Assembly (NCBI GenBank): GCA_963978895.1 | Contig: OZ022245.1 | Location: 3,994,009-4,058,008 of the forward strand | Length of the DNA stretch: 64,000 bases | Origin: Erpobdella octoculata | Lineage: Eukaryota; Annelida; Clitellata; Hirudinida; Erpobdellidae | Direction: 5' to 3' | In this document: one piece after another, positions 10,375 through 19,800 of the stretch | Position numbering within the stretch: position 1 is the stretch's first letter | How the letters are laid out: every line of letters begins with the position of its first letter | The notes under the pieces: model-generated | Database searches by the model: none | What the model was told of the DNA's origin: nothing | Seen by the model: the letters and a program-made list of their open reading frames with translations, nothing else | Translations under genes and position numbers: made by a program

Positions 10375-11562
10375 ATGGAAGAAGGGCTTGTATGGTTGTG
10401 TCCTAAATTAATCAACCTTTCTCTGCGTTGTTTATGTCAGGTGAACCCGAACATATACAAAAAATTGGATCTTATTGATGTTCTTAGAATTCAATTTTCC
10501 AATGAAAATTTAAAAAGCTTAGTTATATATGGTTGCAGCTATGCTAGAAGAACCATACAAAAATTTCCACGCTTTGTTAGTCTTCAAAATTTGGCAATAA
10601 GTACTCATGCTGGTAAATCATTGAAAAAATTGGTTGATTCAATATCGTGTCTTACAAGTTTAACGAAGCTTGATATGAGTGAAAACAGTTGTTTTCAAAG
10701 AATTAATGACTGTAACCTACAATTAATATACAAAATGATTGACAAATTATCTAATTTAGTGTATCTTGATATAAGCAACGAAGCAGCTAAATATGACAAA
10801 ATTGTCACGTGGACGCATTCTAGAAACTTTCAATATTTAGGGTTGCGTTTAAGGCCCAATTATATACCTGATTCAAGTAAAAATTCCAAGATTGTCAGTA
10901 ATTTGTACACAATTGATGGAATTGTAGCTTCAATGAAAAGCGTTTTCTGGACGCCAAAATATTTTAAAATGGTTCTGGAAAATTTAATAATTCTTTCAAA
11001 AGAAAAACACTATCATTCAATTATAAGAAACAATTTACCAATCATTACTGAATTTATACAAAGAGGAATGTATTATTACCATACTTACTTCATGCACGAT
11101 TTTGTTTTAAAATTTTTGGATTTATTTTGTGTGTTATCTGAAGTTGGCTTACAATACAGTGAAAGTAGAAAGTTTATAAAAATTATATTAGGTTCTAGAT
11201 ACAGTTATTTTTGGATTAAAAAGATAATCACTGAAGACGAATTATACCACAACGAGGATAAATGGAAATGGCTATTAAATGCACAACATGCCTGGGTCTC
11301 AACTCTTCTGTCATTCAACGTTGAAAAGTCTTTGACTGTTATAAATTATGAAAAATGTTGGAACTCAAAATTCAATTATAAAGATTTGTCGAGGCATCTT
11401 ATAGAGGCATCTGAAAAATATTACGAATGTACAAACTGTATTATTCCAGAAATTGATGATATCTTGACATTTGTTAAAATTAAATCGCCAGACATTCGCG
11501 TAGCGACGGCATCTGATTTCTTATATATAAAAAGGCGCACATCTGTCTTGACAGTTAGTTGA
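10375..11562 (+). CDS. Leucine-rich repeat protein, ZYG11/ZER1-like (tentative)
   Basis: The frame is open from 10282 and the first ATG is at 10375, giving 395 residues. The N-terminal third has leucine-rich repeats (LRCLCQVN, LKSLVIYGC, LTKLDMSENSCF, LVYLDISNEA), followed by QYLGLRL. The C-terminal part is alpha-helical with no motif I can name. This order, and the wording of the repeats, resembles ZYG11/ZER1-type substrate receptors of cullin-2 ubiquitin ligases, which end in Armadillo-like helices. At 395 residues it is about half their usual length. Its start coincides with the truncated end of the Penelope element, so the 5' exons may be upstream or lost. A polyadenylation signal follows 125 bases after the stop. 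Identification is low-confidence; an LRR protein of unknown role is the safe reading. Confidence 0.5.
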   Translation: MEEGLVWLCPKLINLSLRCLCQVNPNIYKKLDLIDVLRIQFSNENLKSLVIYGCSYARRTIQKFPRFVSLQNLAISTHAGKSLKKLVDSISCLTSLTKLDMSENSCFQRINDCNLQLIYKMIDKLSNLVYLDISNEAAKYDKIVTWTHSRNFQYLGLRLRPNYIPDSSKNSKIVSNLYTIDGIVASMKSVFWTPKYFKMVLENLIILSKEKHYHSIIRNNLPIITEFIQRGMYYYHTYFMHDFVLKFLDLFCVLSEVGLQYSESRKFIKIILGSRYSYFWIKKIITEDELYHNEDKWKWLLNAQHAWVSTLLSFNVEKSLTVINYEKCWNSKFNYKDLSRHLIEASEKYYECTNCIIPEIDDILTFVKIKSPDIRVATASDFLYIKRRTSVLTVS

Positions 11563-11686
11563 TACAGTTGAGAAGACAAAATGTAACTAAAATATCTTCC
11601 ACGCTTGCTTTATTTATTTTTTTCATTTTTTATCAGTAAATTTCTAAACATTTCTTATTGTTGGGATATATAAATTTACTTATAAA

Positions 11687-11692
11687 AATAAA
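11687..11692 (+). terminator. Polyadenylation signal AATAAA
   Basis: First AATAAA after the leucine-rich gene's stop codon (125 bases downstream), in AT-rich sequence. A second AATAAA follows within 15 bases. Confidence 0.45.
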
Positions 11693-11890
11693 CTTGAAAA
11701 TGTAAATAAAAACTTTCTAGGTTTCGTGGGCTTGCCCGTAGTTTTTCTAGTCTTATCATCGTGAGGTTAATCAGACTCAATGAATTGGACTATCTTTAAT
11801 TTCCAAATTTTGAACCCCTTTCCGTTATCCAATCATTTTGAAAGTTTGCACACATGTTCAATTTTGGTGATATTATTTTTGGGAATTATA

Positions 11891-12985
11891 TCTATATATA
11901 TAAAAGAACATGTCCTGACTGACTGACTGACTGATAATCAACGCCGAGCTCAAACGCCTCATCCTAGGAACGTGAAATTTGGAACTTATATTACTTTTAT
12001 TGCGTAAGCATCCACTAAAGAAGGATTTTTAAAAATTTTGTTCCTGAGGGGAAGAAACTGGAAAACAAACTTTTTTCTAAAACGATGTATATCTCGAAAA
12101 CCAAAAATGAGGAGATTTTGGAGTTTGGTATATGGATTCTTCTTTTAAAAAAAAGATACGTGTTTCACCATTTTTTGAAAATTCGGTTTCCCGGACCTCA
12201 AATGTGGGGTGGAAAATAAGGTTATTTGGTTTTTAATGTAACTGCTACTCGAAAACTTTAGATGCTACAGAAGTAAAAATTAGTATTTGGCTTCTACTCC
12301 AGAAATAATGATATACGTGTTTTACCATTTTTTGAAAATTTGGTTTCCAGGACTTCAAATATGGGGTAAAATAGGGTTACTTGGTTTTTAAAGTAACTGC
12401 TACTCAAAAACTGTAAATGCTACAAAAGTAAAATTAGTATTTAGTTTCTACTCTAAAAATAATGATATACGTGTTTCACCATTTTTTGAAAATTTGATTT
12501 CCAGGACCTCAAATGTGAAGTGGAAAAAGGGTTATTTGATTTTAAAATAACTGCTACTCAAAAACTGTAAGTGCTACAGATGTGAAAATTAGTATTTTGA
12601 GGTTTTGTGCCGGTTAATAGTAGATGAGTTCAGTTTATCACCGGACGGACGGGCCAAGCCGTTATTTTAGGGTCTTCATACGGTCCTGCCCATACCTTAT
12701 ATCAAGGTGGGACGAGCCGGGCTGAACCTGAAGTCAAGGTGGGACGGGCAGAAGTTTTTCATCAAGTATATAGAACTTCTAGGCCTGTAAAAACGGGCCG
12801 GGCCCATATTAGACGGGCCGTGCCGGGTCAGGAATTTCGGTTTTTGAAACGGGCTGAGCCAAGTTGTCGACGGGCCGAGCCGAGACATAAAAAATTGATC
12901 CATGCAGTACTCTACTATGTATGCACGGTTCAAATTCTCTAATTTCAAGCGAGCGAAGCCGCTACGGGCACTATATATATATATA
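11891..12985 (+). mobile_element. Helitron-like element, family H1
   Basis: Begins TCTATATATATAAAAGAAC after an A. It has a short (CTGA)n block, several internal modules shared with 5599-6887 (reverse complement) and the GC-rich end with GCGAGCGAAGCCGCTACGGG. Its own CTAG is replaced by a TA run that joins the reversed element starting at 12986. Confidence 0.55.
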
Positions 12986-13804
12986 CTAGCATTCCCGTCG
13001 CGGCTTCGCTCGCTTGAAAAAGAGAATATGCATCCACAGAAGCGTACTGCACGGGGCGATTTTTTACGGCCGCCGACAACTTGGCCCGGCCCGCTTCATA
13101 AGCCAAAATTTCAGACCCGGCACGGCCCATCTAATTTGGGCCCGTTTTTAGAGTCGCAGTTATTTTTATAGAAAATACAACCCTCTTTGCCCTCCTCATT
13201 TGAAGTCCTGGAAACCAACTTTTCAAAAATTAATAAAACATGTAATTTGTTATTTTTTAAAAATAATCTCAGTATTAAATTGCAAAATTTTAACATTTTT
13301 AGTTTTTGGAGTCAAATTCTTATTTCCACCCCACATTTGAGGTCCTAGAAACCAAATTATCAAAAATTGATATAATACGTATATCTTTATTTTTTGAGTA
13401 GATACTAAATAATACTAATTTTTACATGTGTAGCACTTCCAGTTTTTGAGTAGCAGTTATTCTAAAAAAAAAAACAAATAATCCTAGTTTCTACCCAACA
13501 TTTGAGGCCTTGAAAACCAAATTTTTGAAAAATGATGAAACACGTATTTTTTCAATATTTAAGAAAAATCTAGATACCAAATTTCAAAAGCCTTTCGTTT
13601 TTGGTTCTCGAGATATACGTGTTTTAGAAAAACATTTGTTTTCCAGCATCATCCTCTCAGGAGCAAAATTTTCAAAAATCCTATCTTAGTGGGTGCTTAA
13701 GCTATAAAAGCAATATAAGTTCCAAATTTCACGTACCTAGAATAAGGCGTTTGAGCTTGGTTTTGATTATCAGTCAGTCAGTCAGTCAGTCAGTCAGTCA
13801 GTCA

Positions 13805-13836
<32 letters not shown>

Positions 13837-13862
13837 TAACATGTTGTTTTTTTTAATATATA
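12986..13862 (-). mobile_element. Helitron-like element, family H1, reversed
   Basis: CTAG at 12986-12989, then CGTCGCGGCTTCGCTCGC. Internal modules are diverged, and a long (CAGT)n block (about 13770-13835) precedes the AT-rich 5' end. It faces the element at 11891 3' end to 3' end. Confidence 0.5.
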
Positions 13863-14090
13863 CTAGCGAGGTGCCCGGCATTGCCCGGGATTTTTAGAGG
13901 TTTTATAATGTTTGTGTCTCCCGATCGTTTTTTTGGCAATGGCTTAGTGGTTCAGATGGTAAGGTCGTTTGCAAGGTGGAAAAATTTCAAACTGTTTATT
14001 GATAGAAGGGGCAAGTTATTTGATAAACAGAGCCTCACAAATCCTCAGGCGTGTAAAGTTTTCTCGAAAAGTTATACATGACTGACTGAC
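13863..14090 (-). mobile_element. Helitron-like H2 end fragment, reversed
   Basis: CTAG at 13863-13866 followed by the reversed hairpin GTGCCCGGCATTGCCCGGG and TTTTTAGAGG. It is directly adjacent to the 5' end of the H1 copy. The far boundary is not resolved. A segment near 13940 (TGGCTTAGTGG) resembles a tRNA A box, but no B box follows. Confidence 0.4.
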
Positions 14091-14897
14091 CGACCGATCG
14101 ACCTGTTTTTTCTAAATAAAAAAAAATCGATTGAAATCCCACAGTTCTTAAGTTATTTGGATTTGGTGATGATTTTGGTTAAAAATTGAATTTTACGCCA
14201 AATAATCTGGGTACGGCTGACATTTATGTTATCTCAATTGATAATTTTCCAAGTTTAAAAAATTCAAACTCAGGATACCTTTTCCAGTCTTATTTGTGTT
14301 TTTTATAAGATGTTAACAACTATTTCTTTCTGCAGTTCAATGTTCATATTGTCAATAAAATTGGTTTAACTGCTTAGTTGTTGTACCTATCTACTTAAAA
14401 TGATGCTTCTGAATAAAACGATCATGACGTTTCAATTTAGTCATTAATTTAATTTTGTCTTAATTTAATCTAATCATAGTAAAAATTGAAATTTTTTAAT
14501 TTTTGCTCCACGTAATTAACGTATTCAAAAATAAACTTGTAATTTTTGAAGTCGAAATATCAGTCACAAATTGACGCATCAACATCTCAAAGAATGACTG
14601 CAGGCAGCATTAACAAATTATATGCCAGATTTGAAAATTCCTTTTTTAAAGAAAAGGTTTTAATAGTTAAAATAAACTATTAAACGCGTTGTGGTTTTAA
14701 TCTTTTTAAATATTTTTTCTCAAATCATATGCTAGTATTTTCAAATGATGTATGAAGTTTAAAGAAATCGATGTTTTGATTCTTAAAACTAATTTTATTG
14801 AAAATGTGGTGGGGCTCCCCAAAAAATAGAAACTGTCATGCGGCTGCATGTAATCCAGTTTTGGTCCACCCCAGCAGGAAACATTTTGCCGGAGCAT
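14091..14897. other. Non-coding AT-rich stretch
   Basis: No ORF, repeat array or RNA motif that I can support. A few CTGA/CCGA units at the left edge belong to the neighbouring transposon debris. Confidence 0.5.
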
Positions 14898-15317
14898 TTT
14901 TGTCGTTGGACATTTAATCCGTTAACATTTTGTCGTTGGACATTTAATCCGTTAACATTTTGTCGTTGGACATTTAATCCGTTAACATTTTGTCGTTGGA
15001 CATTTAATCCGTTAACATTTTGTCGTTGGACATTTAATCCGTTAACATTTTGTCGTTGGACATTTAATCCGTTAACATTTTGTCGTTGGACATTTAATCC
15101 GTTAACATTTTGTCGTTGGACATTTAATCCGTTAACATTTTGTCGTTGGACATTTAATCCGTTAACATTTTGTCGTTGGACATTTAATCCGTTAACATTT
15201 TGTCGTTGGACATTTAATCCGTTAACATTTTGTCGTTGGACATTTAATCCGTTAACATTTTGTCGTTGGACATTTAATCCGTTAACATTTTGTCGTTGGA
15301 CATTTAATCCGTTAACA
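14898..15317 (+). repeat. 30 bp minisatellite, 14 identical units
   Basis: Unit TTTTGTCGTTGGACATTTAA plus TCCGTTAACA, repeated 14 times with no difference seen, then a degenerate partial unit. Because 30 is a multiple of three it gives a long repeating open frame (FCRWTFNPLT). Nothing around it (no homology, no splice context) supports translation. Confidence 0.95.
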
Positions 15318-16130
15318 TTTTGTTGCGATTCATTTATCGATAAATTTCAAATTCCCTTATGCAAATACAAATGAAATACTATATACGACACGTTCGAAAA
15401 TCATGCAATAATGTTTTAATTCAACATCTGCCGTGGCAACTAATTTAAATTATAATAATAAGAATTGATTAAACGAAACGCCAATGAATTTGAAAATTTA
15501 TATCAATAATTCGCTGCTTTACTTGGAATCTTACAGTCACGAAAAAAAAAGGGGAATGAATCTAGCATGTATTTTTAAACCTTAAACAAAAACTGAATAT
15601 CCGCTAAGTTCAGGAGAAAAATCGAGTAAAAACTTTAATTTTCTGGTTTTATAAAGTATCCGAAAGTAGAATAGTTTAAAAAAAGACGTGGAATTATAAA
15701 TAAATAAAATTTGGTTTGTAAAATGTATGCAAAATGAATGTAAAATGTTAATAAAAATACATTTTACATATAAACATTTCTTAATTTATAGAGCCATGCC
15801 GTTTTCCAAGCAAGCCAGAACGCGCGTTGTGTGTTTAAAAAAAGATCGTAGTTTAAAGTCTTTATTGGGGATTTGCGTGTTTAGATCACTGATCTCTATA
15901 ATATAACTGGATTGCGCTTAGCCCATTATTGCAATAGAAATGTTGTCGCCAGTCTGCCGCCATTTTAACAATCCAATTACCAATGCAGCCGTCGTGTTTA
16001 CGTCGATCGTCGCATGATATACGAACAATTAGGGGGTTTTAATGAAGTGACTGTTTTGCTCCCTTATATTGTCTATTAAAGCAATTACAAGCAGTGCAAT
16101 TCGGCATTTTTAAACTTCTAAAAAGATTCC
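15318..16130. other. Non-coding, with a diverged copy of the inverted-repeat arm
   Basis: Around 15890-15990 it contains CACTGATCTCTATAATATAA, GGATTGCGCTTAG and GCCGCCATTTT. These match the right arm of the inverted repeat at 16427-16614, in the same orientation but shortened. The rest is AT-rich with no gene seen. Confidence 0.6.
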
Positions 16131-16614
16131 GTCAATAGCATCAGATAGGTAGGCGTGGATTTCCAAAATGGCGACCAGCGGCGACTCCCAGGCAGGTCTA
16201 AGCGCAATCCAGTTATATTATAGAGATCAGTGGTTTAGATCCGTTATAACTATTACCAAGGCAGTAGGCGCCGTGTGCCGGGGCAATAAGCGGTAAAATT
16301 GCTACTGAGCCGGCGGTTTTGCCAAAACAATTGATTCTTCGATCAATTGATAAAGATGTACATATTTTCTAAAGGGGCAGGGGTAGGGTTAGGGTTATGG
16401 TTTAATTTTAGGTATACTTACGGCGCGACTGCCGGCTCAGTAACAATTTTACCGCTTATTGCCCCGGCACACGGCGCCTACTGCCTTGGTAATAGTTATA
16501 ACGGATCTAAACCACTGATCTCTATAATATAACTGGATTGCGCTTAGACCTGCCTGGGAGTCGCCGCTGGTCGCCATTTTGGAAATCCACGCCTACCTAT
16601 CTGATGCTATTGAC
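16131..16614. repeat. Long inverted repeat (fold-back element), arms about 187 bp
   Basis: 16131-16316 and 16427-16614 are near-perfect reverse complements (ends GTCAATAGCATCAGATAGG and its mirror), with a spacer of about 110 bp. The spacer contains GGGTAGGGTTAGGGTTATGG. Arm GC content is far above the surroundings. It is probably a fold-back or MITE-type transposon. It ends about 235 bp upstream of the LU-domain gene's start codon, so it could sit in that gene's promoter or 5' UTR. Confidence 0.8.
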
Positions 16615-16848
16615 GGGGCAATAGCAGCGACCGTTTAGATCCCCACAGTGCCGGTGCAAAACCATCAAAGTCTTATAAATATAACATGCAGATCTCACGA
16701 AAGTCTGCTTTAGACTTTAGAGAAAAAAGTTAGAGTCGAGTTTTGATTCAGTGAATCATTCGCGAGTAATAAATTTATAAATAATAACTTGAACTGAAAT
16801 TAAACCATTTTGTTTTTTTAGAAACTGTCGAAAAAGCTGAATTCAATA

Positions 16849-19800
16849 ATGAAGTTTGAAAAAACTCTCATAAAACTGCTGCTTCATTTTCTGATGTTTT
16901 CAATCATTATCGATTTTCACGCAGGAAAAGGTGATTTTTGATTATTTTGAGTCATCCGATTTGTCCAAAAATGTTGAAATTCTCTAACATTAAAAGGACA
17001 AATTTTAAAAAAACGAATTTATACTTCTTCCTTTCTATTACCGGACATTTACAAATTTGGATTGAAGTTTTTTTGGCAAAACCAAAAACGTTTAAAATTG
17101 AAAAAGAAATAATGAAAAATTATTGTATTTTATTTCAAAGAATAGGTTTTAACTTTATATTTATTTATTTATATATGCCCCGATCAAACCGCGCTGGCTA
17201 ACAATATACCTACTTACGAACATAAATGAATTAAGTCAAAAATAAGTTCGTAATTGGTTTAAAAAAAAACTAGTGTTACTTCTTTCCAATGACCTTTCAA
17301 GGTTTTTGATGTTTGCTAGTTTTTGATTTCCCTATGCAGCTGTCGATTAACAAAATTTGGAGTAGGGGGAACCGGGGCTGTATGTTACCAGGGGCGTCAT
17401 TTCAGCAAAACCTTAGAGGGGGAAATCTTTTTAAAACACAGAAATTAAAAAAATTTTAATTTTGTAATGATAAACTTTTCTTCTCAAAATGAAAAATAGC
17501 TGATAGCCGGGGGAGGATGTAGTCGTAGATACTTTTTTTCTAAATTTCAAAACTTTATACACTTTTTTTCCAAAAAATTTGTGACTGGAGAAGGAAGAGG
17601 ATTTATGGGACGACCAACGTCGTGCGCCTTCATTTTATCCACTCAAAAAACTTTTTATATTAACTTATTATTGCCTTTCGAACTGTCAGATACATATTTA
17701 TTTAAATACTAATGTAACCGTTTGTTTTACGCCAATGATCTCCAAAAGTTGTGAACCAGTTGCTTTGAAATTTGGACACAACATAGTAGAAAAAGTATCT
17801 ATCAGTTTAAAAAAAAATCGGCACATTATTTCACATTTATGGGCAAAAACATTTCCTATGCTTTTATTGCGTAACCATCGGAACCATTGAGTGCATTTAG
17901 TCAAACTAAGCCACAGCAACGCGTGACCGGGTCTAGCTAGTCTATATATATAAAAGAACATGTCCTGACTGACTGACTGACTGACTGACTGACTGACTGA
18001 CTGACTGACTGACTGACTGACTGACTGACTGACTGACTGACAGATGACTGACTGATAATCAACGCCGAGCTCAAACGCCTCATCCTAGGAACGTGAAATT
18101 TGGAACTTATATTACTTTTATAGCGTAAACATCCGCTAAGAAAGGATTTTTGAAAATTTTGCTCCTGAGGGGAAAAAACTGGAAAACAAACTTTTTTCTA
18201 AAACAATGTATATCTCGAAAACCAAAAATGAGGAGATTTTGAAATTTGGTATATAGATTCTTTTTGAAAAATAAAAAGATACGTGTTTCACCATTTTTTG
18301 AAAATTCGGTTTCCCGGACCTCAAATGTGGGTTGGAAAATTGGGTTATTTGGTTTTTAAAGTAGCTTCTACTCAAAAAGTGTTACTGCTACAGGAGTAAA
18401 AATTAGTATTTAGTTTCTACTCCAAAAATAATGAAACACGTGTTTTAGCATTTTTTGAAATTTGGTTTCCAGGACTTCAAATGTGGGGTGGAAAATAGGG
18501 CTAATTGTCTTTTATAGTAACTGCTACTCAAAAACAGTAAATACCACAGATGTAAAAGTTATTATTTAGTTTCTTTTCTAAAAATAAAGATATACGTGCT
18601 TCACCATTTTTTACAAATTTGGTTTCCCGGACCTCAAATGTGGGTTGGAAAATTGGGTTCTTTGGTTTTTAAAGTAGCTTCTACTCAAAAACTGTTAATG
18701 TTACAAAAGTAAAAATTAGTATTTAGTTTCTACTCTAAAAATAATGATATACGGGTTTCACAATTTATTGAAAATTTGGTTTCCAGGACTTCAAATGTGG
18801 GGTGGAAAATAGGGTTATTTGGTTTTTAAAGTAACTGCTACTCAACAACTGTAATTGCTACAGATGTAAAAATTAATACTTAGTATCTACTCAAAAAAAA
18901 AGATATACGTGTTTCATCATTTTTTTGGGTTATTTGGTTTTTAAAGTAGCTGCTACTCAAAAACTGTTAATGCTACAGAAGTAAAAATTAGTATTTAGTT
19001 TCTACTCCAAAAATAATGAAATACGTGTTTTAGCATTTTTTGAAAATTTGGTTTCCAGGACCTCAAATGTGGGGTGGAAATAAGGGTTATTTGATTTCAA
19101 AATAACTGCTACTCACAAACTGTAAGTGCTACAAATGTAAAAATTAGTATTTTGAAGTTTTGTGCCGGTTAAAAGTAGCTAAGTCCAGTTTATCATCGGC
19201 CGGGCCAAGCCGTTATTTTAGAGTCTTCACACGGGCCAGGCCAAACCTTAAATCAAAGTGGGACGGGCCGAGGCTTTTCACTAAGTATATAGATATTTTA
19301 GTGATTTTAGGGTCTTCAGTTTGGCCTTCTAGGCCTGTAAAAATGGGCCGGGCCTAATTCAGACGGGCTGTGCCGGGCCAGGAGTTTGGGTTTTTAAAAC
19401 GGGCTGGTCTAATTTGTCGACGGACCGAGCTGAGACCTAAAAAAATGATCTCTACTATGGATGCACGGTTCAAACTCTCTAATTTCATGCGAGCGAAGCC
19501 GCTACGGGCACTGCTAGTTTGTAATATTTGTCTAAACAAAATGGCTTAGTATAGTGCTGCAAAGCAGTGCAGCCTACGAAGAAATTTCTTTGATTCAGAG
19601 AAAATTAACAAAATTCAGAAATTGAAATTCACACTGTTCAAATATTTGCAGTAACAGTGAATGCAGTTGCTGGTGAAAATTAGCAATTCCACAACATAAA
19701 CAGTCTCTAAAAGCTTTATAAAAGGCGCTTTTTAAATGTTCACATTGATTGATTGAAAAAAAATGTTGAAAGCACAATACCTTAAAAATACTATAAGAAG

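Noticed and set aside
13930..14000. tRNA gene or SINE head near TGGCTTAGTGG
   Set aside because: A-box match only; no B box or cloverleaf could be drawn.
14898..15317. CRISPR-like array of 30-mers
   Set aside because: Units are contiguous with no spacers, and the window is animal nuclear DNA.
14838..15374. 178-codon frame with a repeating decapeptide
   Set aside because: Produced by a 30 bp minisatellite whose unit is a multiple of three; no start context, splice sites or homology.
16376..16402. Interstitial telomere repeat (GGGTTAGGG)
   Set aside because: Only two imperfect units in the spacer of a fold-back element; too short to be telomeric.
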